Assembly: GCF_000154465.1 (NCBI RefSeq)
Contig: NZ_DS499577.1
Coordinates: 742,013 to 806,012 of the forward strand
From: Alistipes putredinis DSM 17216
GTDB lineage: Bacteria > Bacteroidota > Bacteroidia > Bacteroidales > Rikenellaceae
Length of the DNA stretch: 64,000 nucleotides
Reading direction: 5' to 3'
Shown: positions 17,921-27,364 of the stretch, in pieces
Position numbering within the stretch: the first letter of the stretch is position 1
Layout: each line of letters opens with the position of its first letter
Translations under genes and position numbers: made by a program
The notes under the pieces: generated by a model
The model's database searches: none
What the model was told of the DNA's origin: nothing
Seen by the model: only the letters and a program-made list of their open reading frames with translations

Positions 17921-19880
17921 GGAACGTTTCGTCGTATAAATCCCCGGCTTTCGCTTCTATCTTCATCCGGCCGTTGAGCCGTACCGAGTCGCAGCGGTAG
18001 ATGCACGGTGCGTATTGCTCGACCGCGAGCGTGTCGCCCGAGAGGGTTACGACCGGCTCTCCGGCCGAAGAATAGACGGTTACGGTCTGCAAGTCGCCGT
18101 TACGCTCATCCTCCCGGCGTCCGGCGATGTGGAGCGTAGGTTCGGTGTTGTTCCACAAAGCCTTGTAAAGATGGAAAGCGTCCTTGCGGCGTCGTCGGTC
18201 CAGCGTGACGAGCCCCGTAGCCTCCACGCCCTGCGGACGGCGGGCCGAGCCGTAGTCGAACAGGGTGTTGATCCAGGTTCCCCACAGCAGCGTGTCTTGT
18301 GCCAGGTATTTCGTGTAATCTTCATGAAAACGGGTCTGCCGTCCTTCCGGCTGCCAGAGCAGGCTGTTCGAGCGGCGTCGGCGAGCCGGATCGCCTTGTT
18401 GTTCGATCTGCCCCGCTTCACCGTAGCAGATGCCCGAACGGAGCTGGTTCCACCCCGACCGAAGCTGGCCGAGCCAGATTTCGAGGTCTTCCGTGCGGCC
18501 TTTGTCCCAGCCGATGTTCTGCGCCCATACGATCAGGTCGGTGATCTGGTTCAGTTCTCCGTCCTGGTTGCTGGTGGCCGCCGTCGGGCGGCTGCGGTCC
18601 ATTTTTTTTGCCAGTTCGTTCAGTGTCCGCACATAGGGCACGGGGTTTTCGCCCCGTTGCCAGAGGCAGTCGAAGAGTCCCCAGATGACCACTGACGGCC
18701 GGTTGATATGCTGGGCGATGATTTCGCGCAGTTGCTGGCGACCGTTCGCCTCGAGTTGCGGGTTCGGATAATAGGAAACGTCGCTGAGGAAAGGTGCCCG
18801 GATCAGCGGCAAGTCGATCCAGACCAGTACGCCTGTGCGGTCGCAGAGGTCGTACAGACAGGGGGCGTGCGGTCCTGCGGGCGAGCGCAGGGCATTGGCT
18901 CCCAACTCGCGTATGAAAGCGAAATCTTCGGCATAGTCCTCCGCCTCCATAGCGCTACCCGTGCCCGGACGGTCGTAGTAGAGCGTTACGCCGTGAACCC
19001 GAACGAGCGAGTCGTTGAGGCGGAAACCCTCTTCGGGTGTGACGCGGATGTTGCGGAAGCCCGTGGCGATTTCGATCTCATCGCGCGAGGTGTCGCTCTC
19101 GACGGATACCCGCATTCGATAGAGGTTGGGGTGATCGAGGTCCCACAGTCGGGGATTTTCGACCGTGAAGGGGATGACGACGGGTTTGCCGTCGAGTTTG
19201 GCCTTTATCGTTTTGGCTGCGGCCTGAATTCCGTCCGGATCGAACGCTTCGAGGGTCACGCGGCAGAAGTTGTCGCCTTTCGAGATGAGGTGGATTTCGG
19301 CCTCGGCTTCGGCCCGTTCGGTCGATACGGCCCGAGGGTGGATCAGGACTCCCGACGAGCCCAGATACAGAGGCGATACGGCGGTGGGGTCGGTGACGAT
19401 GAGTTCTACCTCCCGGCTGATGCCGCCGTAGATGTTGTGGATGGACGAGAGCGGCAGCACGTCGCCCGTAATGGCGTTGCTCACGGCTACGCGAAGCAGG
19501 TTTTCGCTGCCGTATTTCACCCGGTCGGTGATTTCGAAGACGAAAGCGGTCGTTCCGCCCCGGTGCTCGCCGACGTAAGTTCCGTTTACGAAGAGGTGGG
19601 CGACGCTCTCCACGCCGTAGAATTTCAGGAAGAGCCGCTTTCCGGTCCAGGTCTGCGGTACGTAGAGTTTGCGCTGATAGTCGGCGGTCGTGCGCAGGTA
19701 TGGGATCGTCCCGGCCAGTGCATCGAGGTTCCAGGTGTGCGGCAGCGTGACACAGCGGGCGTTGTCGCTGCTGTTTTCGTAGCGGAACGAGAAGAGCCAG
19801 TCGTCGCAGAGCGGATATACTTCGCGGGCCTGCACACTCCAGGCGGCGATCAGCAGAAAGATCAGAAGTAACTTTTTCAT
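17844..19880 (-). CDS. GH2-family protein with altered catalytic site
   Basis: This exported glycoside-hydrolase family 2 protein has 678 residues: signal peptide (1-18), jelly-roll sugar-binding domain (about 20-180), immunoglobulin-like domain (about 185-280) and TIM barrel (from about 290). In GH2 enzymes the acid/base is Glu in an Asn-Glu pair after a WGLF-type strand. Here that pair reads Asp404-Cys405 (WGLFDC), and the residue aligned with the usual active-site Tyr (WNQYFGW type) is Asn in WAQNIGW. A possible nucleophile Glu488 remains in YGEAG. The protein is probably inactive, or catalyses by another route or only binds sugar. The 3' end overlaps wbqC by 77 nt. Confidence 0.85.
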   Translation of the reverse strand: MKKLLLIFLLIAAWSVQAREVYPLCDDWLFSFRYENSSDNARCVTLPHTWNLDALAGTIPYLRTTADYQRKLYVPQTWTGKRLFLKFYGVESVAHLFVNGTYVGEHRGGTTAFVFEITDRVKYGSENLLRVAVSNAITGDVLPLSSIHNIYGGISREVELIVTDPTAVSPLYLGSSGVLIHPRAVSTERAEAEAEIHLISKGDNFCRVTLEAFDPDGIQAAAKTIKAKLDGKPVVIPFTVENPRLWDLDHPNLYRMRVSVESDTSRDEIEIATGFRNIRVTPEEGFRLNDSLVRVHGVTLYYDRPGTGSAMEAEDYAEDFAFIRELGANALRSPAGPHAPCLYDLCDRTGVLVWIDLPLIRAPFLSDVSYYPNPQLEANGRQQLREIIAQHINRPSVVIWGLFDCLWQRGENPVPYVRTLNELAKKMDRSRPTAATSNQDGELNQITDLIVWAQNIGWDKGRTEDLEIWLGQLRSGWNQLRSGICYGEAGQIEQQGDPARRRRSNSLLWQPEGRQTRFHEDYTKYLAQDTLLWGTWINTLFDYGSARRPQGVEATGLVTLDRRRRKDAFHLYKALWNNTEPTLHIAGRREDERNGDLQTVTVYSSAGEPVVTLSGDTLAVEQYAPCIYRCDSVRLNGRMKIEAKAGDLYDETFLTGNCALVAPPRRDPQQTAGLRLTN

Positions 19881-20101
19881 TTCGATATGTATTTGGCCCC
19901 GAAAGGCATTTTCCGTAAAACCGTATTGTTCCGGATCGCTCCGAAGGAACCGGGCGGTTCCGGAGGGTTATCGGAAACAGTGGCACAAAGATACGAAACC
20001 CGGCCGATATTTTAACCTTTCCGGACGAATTACCGCATCTCGTTCCCTTTTCCGAGGTCGATTTATAAGCGCTATCTTTACCGAACGGCCGAATTATTTC
20101 G

Positions 20102-20109
20102 TATTTTTG
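20102..20109 (+). promoter_or_regulatory. -7 box TATTTTTG for DMT transporter gene
   Basis: TATTTTTG matches TAnnTTTG, 23 nt before the ATG at 20133. The 252-nt divergent region 19881-20132 otherwise shows no gene. Confidence 0.5.
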
Positions 20110-20132
20110 CGGCCGGTTGAAATTGTCGATCC

Positions 20133-21068
20133 ATGAGCGAGAAATCGAAAGGAACCCTTTGCGGCATCGTTGCCGCCGTGAGTTACGGGATGAATCCCCT
20201 CGGTGCTTTGTCACTCTACCGGGCGGGAATAAACACCAATTCCGTGCTGTTTTACCGCTATGCGCTTGCCGCCGTACTGCTGGCAGCCCTGTTGTTGGTG
20301 CAGAAAACTTCGCTGCGCATTACGCGCCGGGAGTTCTCCGTGCTGGGATTGCTGGGAGTGATGTTCGCCGTATCGTCGCTCACGTTGTTCATGAGTTTTC
20401 ACTATATGGATGCGGGGATCGCCTCCACCCTTCTTTTCGTCTATCCGGTCATGGTGGCCGTCATCATGGCGATTTTCTTCAGGGAGCGAATTTCGCTGGT
20501 CACGGTCCTCTCCATTTCCCTGGCTCTGTGCGGAATCGCGTTGCTGTACCGGGGTGAGGGCGGTGCGGTACTCAATACTGCGGGCGTTGTGCTGGTCATG
20601 GCTTCGTCGCTCTCGTATGCGCTCTATATCGTGGTGGTCAACCGTGCTTCGTTGAATATGTCGTCGGTGAAGCTTACGTTTTACGTGCTGTTGTTCGGCG
20701 TGGCTGCGATCGTGTTGTATTCGCTGTGTTGTCCCGACCAGCCTTTGCAGCTTCTCTCGACACCCTCGATGTGGGGGGGGTGGGCGGCGATGCTGGCTCT
20801 GATTCCTACGGTCGTTTCGCTGGTGTTGATGACCGTTGCCGTGCATGCCATCGGTTCTACTCCGACCGCTGTTATGGGGGCTTTGGAGCCGCTGACGGCA
20901 GTGGTGATCGGCGTGACTATCTTCGGTGAATTGTTCACTGCGCGGCTTGCTGCGGGTATCGGCTTGATCCTGTTGGCCGTCACCCTTATCGTTGCGGGCA
21001 AATCCCTGCATCCGGGGCGCCTGGCGGCGATTATCGGGCACCGGGGGTTTTTACGCCACAGCCGGTAG
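20133..21068 (+). CDS. EamA/DMT-family permease
   Basis: This 311-residue integral membrane protein has ten predicted hydrophobic segments arranged as two EamA repeats (about 8-140 and 150-290), as in drug/metabolite transporters such as RhaT/YdcZ-like carriers. The conserved LxPLTAVxxGxxxFGE-type motif is present near 250 (GALEPLTAVVIGVTIFGE). It probably exports or imports a small metabolite across the inner membrane; the substrate cannot be inferred. It is monocistronic, with about 170 bp before the efflux operon. Confidence 0.9.
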   Translation: MSEKSKGTLCGIVAAVSYGMNPLGALSLYRAGINTNSVLFYRYALAAVLLAALLLVQKTSLRITRREFSVLGLLGVMFAVSSLTLFMSFHYMDAGIASTLLFVYPVMVAVIMAIFFRERISLVTVLSISLALCGIALLYRGEGGAVLNTAGVVLVMASSLSYALYIVVVNRASLNMSSVKLTFYVLLFGVAAIVLYSLCCPDQPLQLLSTPSMWGGWAAMLALIPTVVSLVLMTVAVHAIGSTPTAVMGALEPLTAVVIGVTIFGELFTARLAAGIGLILLAVTLIVAGKSLHPGRLAAIIGHRGFLRHSR

Positions 21069-21237
21069 GCTCCGGTGTGGAATAATTCTACATTTTGTAG
21101 ATTCACGCCACAGGATCGGCCTCGTCTGTTGCAGGCGTATTATATTGTGTATGATTCGCTTATCCGGATAGAACAGGATTGGCGCGGGGTTTGGGTAAAG
21201 TCCTTTAACCCTTTTATGGATAAAAACTACTTATGAA

Positions 21238-22473
21238 ATGAAACCGAATCTGAAAGAGTTGAATTTGGAGAAACTGAAAAAAATAGCGGCCAAAACACCT
21301 CGTATTCGGGTGAAACTGACTCGTAAGCACTGGATCTTCATCGGCTGTGCCGTCGTGGTGCTGGTCGTTCTGCTCGTCGTGTTGCTGCGTCCCCGGCCGC
21401 AGGCCGCCGCACTGCCGGTGGTGGCCGTCGAACCGGTGCAGGTCGAAGATGTCAGCATCTATGGCGAGTACGTGGGCCGTATCCGGGCCCAGCAATTCGT
21501 CGAGATCCGGGCCCGCGTCGAAGGTTATCTGGAGAAGATGCTCTTTGCCGAGGGAACCTATATCAAGAAGGGCCAGACGCTTTTCATCATCGACCCGACG
21601 GTCTATCGCGCCCGTGCGAACAAGGCCAAGGCGCAGTTGAACAAAGCCCGGGCCCAGGCTCTGAAGGCCGAGCGCGACCTGAACCGTATTCGTCCGCTGT
21701 ATGAGCAGAATGCCGCCAGTCAGCTCGACCTGGATAACGCCATCGCCTCCTACGAGAGCGCTGTGGCGGACGTGGTGGTGAGCGAAGCCGACCTTACGCA
21801 GGCTGAAATGATACTCGGCTACACGACCGTGCAGTCGCCCATTTCGGGTTACATTTCCGAGCGGAACGCCGATATCGGTACGCTCGTCGGTCCTGGCGGC
21901 AAGTCGCTGCTGGCCACCGTGGTAAAGAGCGATACGGTGCGGGTCGATTTCAGTATGACCGCGCTGGATTACCTGCGTAGCAAGGCCCGTAACGTCAATC
22001 TGGGCCATAAGGATTCGACCCGCAAGTGGGACCCCTATATTACGGTCACGTTGGCCGACGGGGCGCAGTATCCCTATCGGGGACTGGTCGATTTCGCCGA
22101 TCCGCAGGTCGATCCCCAGACGGGTACCTTCTCCGTGCGGGCCGAGATGCCCAATCCCGACCATATCCTGCTCCCCGGACAGTTCACTAAGGTCAAACTG
22201 CTGCTCGACGTGCTCGAACGGGCGGTCGTGGTTCCCAAGAAGGCCCTGATTATCGAGAAGGGCGGCGCCTATGTCTTCGTCGTGCGCCGGGACAGCATCG
22301 TGGAGAAGCGTTTCGTGGAAACGGGTCCGGAAACGGGCAATAACTTCATCGTCGAACGAGGACTTGCCTCGTATGAAAATATCGTCGTCGAAGGCTATCA
22401 CAAGCTGACGCACGGCATGAAGGTCGAACCCGTGGCTCCTCGTGAAGAGGAGGCGAATCCAGAGGAGGAGTAG
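21238..22473 (+). CDS. RND efflux periplasmic adaptor (AcrA/MexA type)
   Basis: This 411-residue membrane fusion protein links the RND pump to the outer-membrane channel. A basic N-terminus is followed by one membrane segment (about 36-56). Then come the lipoyl half-motifs (VEIRARVEGYLEKMLFAEGTYIKKG and TVQSPISGYISE), an alpha-hairpin between them and a beta-barrel/MP domain. It is first gene of a three-gene operon, 3 bp before the pump gene. No TetR-type regulator is adjacent. Substrate range (drugs, bile salts) is inferred from family. Confidence 0.93.
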   Translation: MKPNLKELNLEKLKKIAAKTPRIRVKLTRKHWIFIGCAVVVLVVLLVVLLRPRPQAAALPVVAVEPVQVEDVSIYGEYVGRIRAQQFVEIRARVEGYLEKMLFAEGTYIKKGQTLFIIDPTVYRARANKAKAQLNKARAQALKAERDLNRIRPLYEQNAASQLDLDNAIASYESAVADVVVSEADLTQAEMILGYTTVQSPISGYISERNADIGTLVGPGGKSLLATVVKSDTVRVDFSMTALDYLRSKARNVNLGHKDSTRKWDPYITVTLADGAQYPYRGLVDFADPQVDPQTGTFSVRAEMPNPDHILLPGQFTKVKLLLDVLERAVVVPKKALIIEKGGAYVFVVRRDSIVEKRFVETGPETGNNFIVERGLASYENIVVEGYHKLTHGMKVEPVAPREEEANPEEE

Positions 22474-22476
22474 CCC

Positions 22477-25400
22477 ATGAAAGCCGACTTTTTCATCGAC
22501 CGGCCGGTCTTTTCCACGGTACTTTCCATCATCATCGTCATCGTCGGCGCCATCGGCCTCGCGCTGCTGCCCGTCGATCAGTATCCGCAGATCGTACCGC
22601 CTGTGGTGCGTGTTTCGGCGTCCTATCCCGGTGCCGACGCGCAGACCGTGACACAGGCCGTTGCTACCCCCATCGAGCAGGAGCTGAACGGTACGCCCGG
22701 CATGATCTATATGGAGTCGTCGAGCTCCAACTCGGGCGGTTTCTCCGCGACCGTCACCTTCGATATTTCGGTCGATCCCGATCTGGCGGCCGTGGATGTC
22801 CAGAACCGCCTGAAGAAGGCCGAGGCACGCCTGCCGGCCGAGGTGGTGCAGAACGGTATTTCGGTCGAGAAACAGGCCGCCAGCAAACTGATGACCATCA
22901 CGCTGCTCTCGTCCGACCCCAAGTTCGACGAAATATATTTGAGTAATTACGCCACGCTCAACGTGCTGGACCTGCTGCGCCGTATTCCCGGCGTGGGCAG
23001 TATTTCGAACGTCGGCAGCCGCTACTACGCCATGCAGATCTGGGTGCAGCCCGACAAGCTGGCCGACCTGGGGCTGACGGTCAAGGATCTGCAATCCGCG
23101 TTGAAGGATCAGAACCGCGAGTCGGCGGCCGGCGTGCTGGGGCAGGCTCCGATGACGGGCCTCGACGTGACGATCCCCATTACGGCGCAGGGACGTTTGT
23201 CGTCGGTCAGCCAGTTCGAAGATATCGTCATCCGGGCCAATCCCGACGGTTCGATCATCCGCCTGAAAGACGTGGCGCGCATTTCGCTCGAAGCGTCGTC
23301 CTACAATACCGAAAGCGGTATCAACGGCGGTAATGCCGCCGTGCTGGAGATCAAGATGCTTCCGGGAGCCAATGCAATGGAGGTGGCCGAGGCGGTGAAG
23401 GCCCAGATGGAGGAGATCAGCCGCAATTTTCCGGAGGGTATCTCTTACGAGATTCCTTTCGATATGACTACCTACATTTCCGAATCGATCCATCACGTCT
23501 ATCAGACGCTTTTCGAAGCGTTGCTGCTGGTGATTCTGGTGGTATTCCTTTCGTTGCAGAGCTGGCGGGCGACGCTCATTCCGATCGTGGCCGTGCCGAT
23601 CTCGCTCATCGGTACCTTCGGCGTGATGCTCGTGTTCGGCTTCTCGCTCAATATGCTGACCCTGCTGGGTCTGATTCTTGCCATCGGTATCGTGGTCGAT
23701 GACGCGATCGTCGTGGTCGAAAACGTCGATCGCATCATGAACGAGGAGGGGCTTTCGCCCTACGAAGCGACCAAGAAGGCAATGCGGAGCCTGAGCGGAG
23801 CGTTGATCGCCATGTCGCTGGTGCTGTGCGCCGTGTTCGTCCCGGTGAGCTTCCTTTCGGGCATTACGGGGCAGCTCTATCGCCAGTTTACCATTACGAT
23901 CGCCGTATCGGTAATCATCTCTACGGTCGTGGCGCTGACGCTCAGCCCCGTGATGTGCGCCTACCTGTTGAAGCCCGACAGAGGCGGCCGGAAGAAACGG
24001 TTTTTCCGGTATATCAATTTCGGTCTTGCGAAAGGCAATAAGCTCTACGGCCGTATGATCGGCCGGGCGCTCGCCCATTCGCGCCGTATGTTCGCCGCCT
24101 TCGGCGTGGTACTCATCGGTATCTGGTTGATGAATAAACTCGTGCCCGAGAGTTTCATGCCGCAGGAGGATCAGGGGTATTTCACCGTCGAACTGGAACT
24201 TCCGGAAGGGGCGACCATCGAGCGTACGCGTACGGTGACCGACCGGGCGATGGCCTTTCTGATGCAGGATCCCGATGTGGAGTATGTACTCAACGTGACG
24301 GGTTCGAGTCCTCGTGTGGGCAGCAACCAGGCCCGCAGCCAACTGACAGTGATCCTCAAGTCCTGGAAGGAGCGGGAATCGGAGGATATCAGCGAAGTGA
24401 TGAAACGTGTGCGCGACGAGTTGTCGCGTTATCCCGAAAGCAAGGTCTATCTTTCGACGCCTGCCGTCATTCCCGGTCTGGGAACCTCGGGCGGTTTCGA
24501 AATGGTGCTCGAAGCTCGCGGGGATGCCGGCTATGCCGATCTGCAGCGGGCGGTGGATACGTTGATGCACTATGCCGAGCAGCGGCCCGAGTTTACGGGG
24601 CTGGCCTCTTCGATGCAAGCCGATATTCCGCAGCTTTATTTCGACGTGGACCGCGACAAAGCGCAGTTGGTCGGGGTTTCGATGTCCGACATCTTCTCTA
24701 CGATGAAAGCGTTCACGGGTTCGATCTACGTCAATGACTTCAATATGTTCAACCGTATATACCGTGTATATATTCAGGCCGACGCGCCTTATCGGGCTTA
24801 CCGCGACAACCTGAACCTCTTCTTCGTACGGGGTGCCGACGGGGCGATGATTCCCGTCACGTCGCTCGGTACAACGCACTATACGACGGGTGCCGGTACG
24901 ATCAAGCGTTTCAATATGTTCAACGCTGCGACCATCACGGGCGAAGCGGCTCACGGATACAGTTCGGGACAGGCGATGGACGAGCTGGAAAATATCGTGC
25001 GTGAGAAATTGCCTGCGTCGGTGGGCGTCGAGTGGAGCGGCCTTTCTTACCAGGAGAAGCATGTGAGTGGACAGACGGGTCTTGTGCTGGCGCTGGCTTT
25101 CCTGTTCGTCTTCCTCTTCCTCGCCGCCCAGTACGAGAGCTGGTCGGTGCCCGTCGCGGTCATTCTCTCGCTGCCCGTAGCCGGAATCGGTGCCTATCTG
25201 GGTATCTGGGTTTGCGGTTTGGAAAACAACATCTATTTTCAGATCGGCCTGGTGATGCTCGTAGGTCTGGTGGCCAAGAATGCCATTTTGATCGTAGAGT
25301 TTGCCAAGGAGGAGGTGGAAAAAGGCCGCGACGTGGTGTCGGCGGCACTCAAGGCCGCACACCTGCGTTTCCGCCCGATCGTGATGACCTCGCTGGCGTT

Positions 25401-25575
25401 CATCCTCGGCCTGCTGCCGCTGGTGTTCGCATCGGGTCCGGGGTCGGCGAGCCGTCAGGGTATCGGTACGGGCGTCTTTTTCGGTATGCTGGTAGCTATC
25501 TCTGTCGGCATCGTCTTCGTGCCCTTCTTCTTCGTGTGGATTTACCGGATTAAAGCAAAACTGAAGAAACGATGA
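22477..25575 (+). CDS. RND efflux pump, inner-membrane subunit (AcrB/HAE1 type)
   Basis: The pump is 1,032 residues, the normal length for hydrophobe/amphiphile RND exporters. FFIDRPVFSTVLSIIIVIVGAIGL is TM1. DPDLAAVDVQNRLKKAEARLP is a conserved porter-domain motif. GIVVDDAIVVVENVDR in TM4 contains the adjacent Asp pair of the proton relay, and the second transmembrane half includes GLVAKNAILIVEFAKE with the relay Lys. It exchanges protons for substrates across the inner membrane. It is flanked by its adaptor and outer-membrane partners with nearly no spacing, so they are one operon. Confidence 0.95.
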   Translation: MKADFFIDRPVFSTVLSIIIVIVGAIGLALLPVDQYPQIVPPVVRVSASYPGADAQTVTQAVATPIEQELNGTPGMIYMESSSSNSGGFSATVTFDISVDPDLAAVDVQNRLKKAEARLPAEVVQNGISVEKQAASKLMTITLLSSDPKFDEIYLSNYATLNVLDLLRRIPGVGSISNVGSRYYAMQIWVQPDKLADLGLTVKDLQSALKDQNRESAAGVLGQAPMTGLDVTIPITAQGRLSSVSQFEDIVIRANPDGSIIRLKDVARISLEASSYNTESGINGGNAAVLEIKMLPGANAMEVAEAVKAQMEEISRNFPEGISYEIPFDMTTYISESIHHVYQTLFEALLLVILVVFLSLQSWRATLIPIVAVPISLIGTFGVMLVFGFSLNMLTLLGLILAIGIVVDDAIVVVENVDRIMNEEGLSPYEATKKAMRSLSGALIAMSLVLCAVFVPVSFLSGITGQLYRQFTITIAVSVIISTVVALTLSPVMCAYLLKPDRGGRKKRFFRYINFGLAKGNKLYGRMIGRALAHSRRMFAAFGVVLIGIWLMNKLVPESFMPQEDQGYFTVELELPEGATIERTRTVTDRAMAFLMQDPDVEYVLNVTGSSPRVGSNQARSQLTVILKSWKERESEDISEVMKRVRDELSRYPESKVYLSTPAVIPGLGTSGGFEMVLEARGDAGYADLQRAVDTLMHYAEQRPEFTGLASSMQADIPQLYFDVDRDKAQLVGVSMSDIFSTMKAFTGSIYVNDFNMFNRIYRVYIQADAPYRAYRDNLNLFFVRGADGAMIPVTSLGTTHYTTGAGTIKRFNMFNAATITGEAAHGYSSGQAMDELENIVREKLPASVGVEWSGLSYQEKHVSGQTGLVLALAFLFVFLFLAAQYESWSVPVAVILSLPVAGIGAYLGIWVCGLENNIYFQIGLVMLVGLVAKNAILIVEFAKEEVEKGRDVVSAALKAAHLRFRPIVMTSLAFILGLLPLVFASGPGSASRQGIGTGVFFGMLVAISVGIVFVPFFFVWIYRIKAKLKKR

Positions 25576-26960
25576 AACGAGTTGCGATATTTGTCATTTT
25601 GGCTGCACTGACCGTCGGATTCTCTTCCTGTTCGGCTGTGCGGCACTGTCAGGCCCCCGAGGTGGAGATGCCCGGGCAGATCGCTTCGGGCTATACCGAT
25701 TCGCTGACCATCGCCGATCTGAGCTGGTGGCAGTTTTACGGGGATTCGACGTTGCGCCGGGTCATCGAGCTGACCTTGGAAAATAACAAGGATATGCTTG
25801 CGGCGGCGGCTCGTGTGGAGCAGATGCGGCAGTTGTATCGGATAAGCAAGGCCGAGCGTTTGCCGAATTTTTCGGCCAAAGGGCTGGCTGATTACGAAAC
25901 GAACGATTATGCCGACGAGGAGTCGAGCCGTGATCCGGAGTTCAGTGCCAAGCTCTCCGTCAGTTGGGAGCTGGACCTTTGGGGAAACCTGCGCTGGGCC
26001 AAGCGCAAGGGCGGGGCGGAGTATCTCTCTTCGGTCGAGGATTGGCGTGCGATGCGTATGACTCTCGTCGCGGAAGTTGCGACGGCCTATTTTCAGTTGA
26101 TGGCTTTGGATAACGAGCTTTCCATCGTGCGTCGTACGCTCCGAACGCGCAGCGAGGGTGTGCAGCAGGCGCAGTTGCGGTTCGAGGGCGGTCTTACCTC
26201 CGAAACCGTTTACCAGCAGGCCAAAGTGGAATACGCTTCGACGGCGACCCTGATTCCGGATCTGGAGAGCAGGATCGAAATTATGGAAAACAGTATTGCA
26301 TTGCTTATGGGAAAATCTCCTGACTGGGAGGTGTTGCGCGGTCAAATGAATATCGAAGCCGAGTTTCCGGACAGTCTGCCTGTCGGTCTGCCTTCGGGAC
26401 TGTTGCAGCGGCGTCCCGACGTACGGGCTTCCGAACAACAGTTGCGTTCGGCGATGGCTTCGGCGGGGATGGCCTATGCAGATCGTTTTCCCCGGCTGAC
26501 CTTCAATCTGGTAGGCGGTTGGGAGAACGATGCGTTGCAGGGTTTCTTTCGCTCCCCGTTCTCGTATGTGGCCGCTGCGATCGCCGCTCCGGTCTTCGGC
26601 TTCGGACGCAAGCAGGCCAAATATCGTGCGGCATTGGCGGCATACGACGTAGCCCGGCTGGGGTACGAGAAGAAGGTGCTGGAGGTTTTCAAGGAAGCCA
26701 ACGATGCGGTAGTCACTTACCGTAACGTCCGCAAAACGGCCGCGTTGAAGGTCGCTCTGCGCGATGCTGCCCGCAAATACGTCGAACTGGCCAATTTGCA
26801 GTACCGGGGCGGCAGTATCAATTATATCGACGTGCTGGATGCCCAGCGCCGGTATTTCGATGCCCAGATCGGTTTGAGCAACGCCGTACGGGACGAACAC
26901 CTCGCTTTGGTGCAGCTCTATAAGGCGTTAGGCGGCGGCTGGGGAGTGGTGGCGGAATAG
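25572..26960 (+). CDS. Outer-membrane efflux lipoprotein (NodT/OprM type)
   Basis: This 462-residue TolC-like channel has a lipoprotein signal peptide ending in SSCS (Cys about 19), so it is lipid-anchored in the outer membrane. Two OEP repeats follow; LSWWQFYGDSTLRRVIELTLENN and LLQRRPDVRASEQQLRSAMASAG are typical, the latter near the middle. The start codon overlaps the pump stop (ATGA at 25572-25575), indicating coupled translation. It completes the tripartite exporter. Confidence 0.93.
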   Translation: MKRVAIFVILAALTVGFSSCSAVRHCQAPEVEMPGQIASGYTDSLTIADLSWWQFYGDSTLRRVIELTLENNKDMLAAAARVEQMRQLYRISKAERLPNFSAKGLADYETNDYADEESSRDPEFSAKLSVSWELDLWGNLRWAKRKGGAEYLSSVEDWRAMRMTLVAEVATAYFQLMALDNELSIVRRTLRTRSEGVQQAQLRFEGGLTSETVYQQAKVEYASTATLIPDLESRIEIMENSIALLMGKSPDWEVLRGQMNIEAEFPDSLPVGLPSGLLQRRPDVRASEQQLRSAMASAGMAYADRFPRLTFNLVGGWENDALQGFFRSPFSYVAAAIAAPVFGFGRKQAKYRAALAAYDVARLGYEKKVLEVFKEANDAVVTYRNVRKTAALKVALRDAARKYVELANLQYRGGSINYIDVLDAQRRYFDAQIGLSNAVRDEHLALVQLYKALGGGWGVVAE

Positions 26961-27061
26961 CTTTCTGTTGTCAGATAGTCGGATTTAGCATTAAAAACCG
27001 GTTCTGAAGGGTTGTATGACAGTTTTTTTGATTTTTGTCTCGTAAATTTCCGGGCAAAAAT

Positions 27062-27092
27062 TTTGAGGAATAAAAAAAACCGTTTATATTTG
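27062..27092 (+). promoter_or_regulatory. Promoter of tRNA-Gly
   Basis: The -33 box TTTG (27062-27065) and -7 box TATATTTG (27085-27092) are 19 bp apart, a full match to the Bacteroidota consensus. The tRNA begins 20 nt downstream. Confidence 0.75.
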
Positions 27093-27112
27093 CACTCCGA
27101 AATACCACTAAT

Positions 27113-27185
27113 GCGGAAATAGCTCAGTTGGTAGAGCACAACCTTGCCAAGGTTGAGGTCGCGGGTCCGAGTCCCGTTTTCCGCT
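27113..27185 (+). tRNA. tRNA-Gly(GCC)
   Basis: GCGGAAA pairs with TTTCCGC, the anticodon loop TTGCCAA lies between CAACC and GGTTG, and the T-arm GCGGG/CCCGT contains TCCGAGT. CCA is not encoded. It is the left attachment site of E2. Its 3' half differs by several bases from the copy at 37903-38007, as expected if one 3' half came with the element. Confidence 0.95.
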
Positions 27186-27191
27186 CAAGGC

Positions 27192-27227
27192 AAACGAGTG
27201 ATAATCAATGGATTATCGCTCGTTTTT
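27192..27227 (+). terminator. Terminator after tRNA-Gly
   Basis: AACGAG..ATAATC pairs with GATTAT..CTCGTT around AATG, followed by a T run. It is equivalent to the terminator after tRNA-Thr in E1. Confidence 0.75.
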
Positions 27228-27289
27228 CTTTTTGCGGGTGCGAAATGAAACGCTCCGTAATGCCTTTTTCGCGCCGTTTTCCGAAGATT

Positions 27290-27318
27290 GTTTTACCATT
27301 TGTTTAACCATGTTTTAC
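27290..27318. repeat. Candidate integrase arm sites, left end of E2
   Basis: GTTTTACCAT (27290-27299) and GTTTAACCAT (27302-27311) are followed by GTTTTAC. The GTTTAACCA word recurs twice at the other end (37839-37860), as expected of arm-type sites. Confidence 0.6.
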
Positions 27319-27364
27319 GGCGGTAGAACACCGCCCGCGCCTGTCTGCATAATGCCGCAACATT

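Noticed and set aside
21214..25362. Very long open frame on the minus strand, antisense to the efflux genes
   Set aside because: It is a high-GC shadow of the RND adaptor and pump genes; its translation is His/Arg-rich without any family character.
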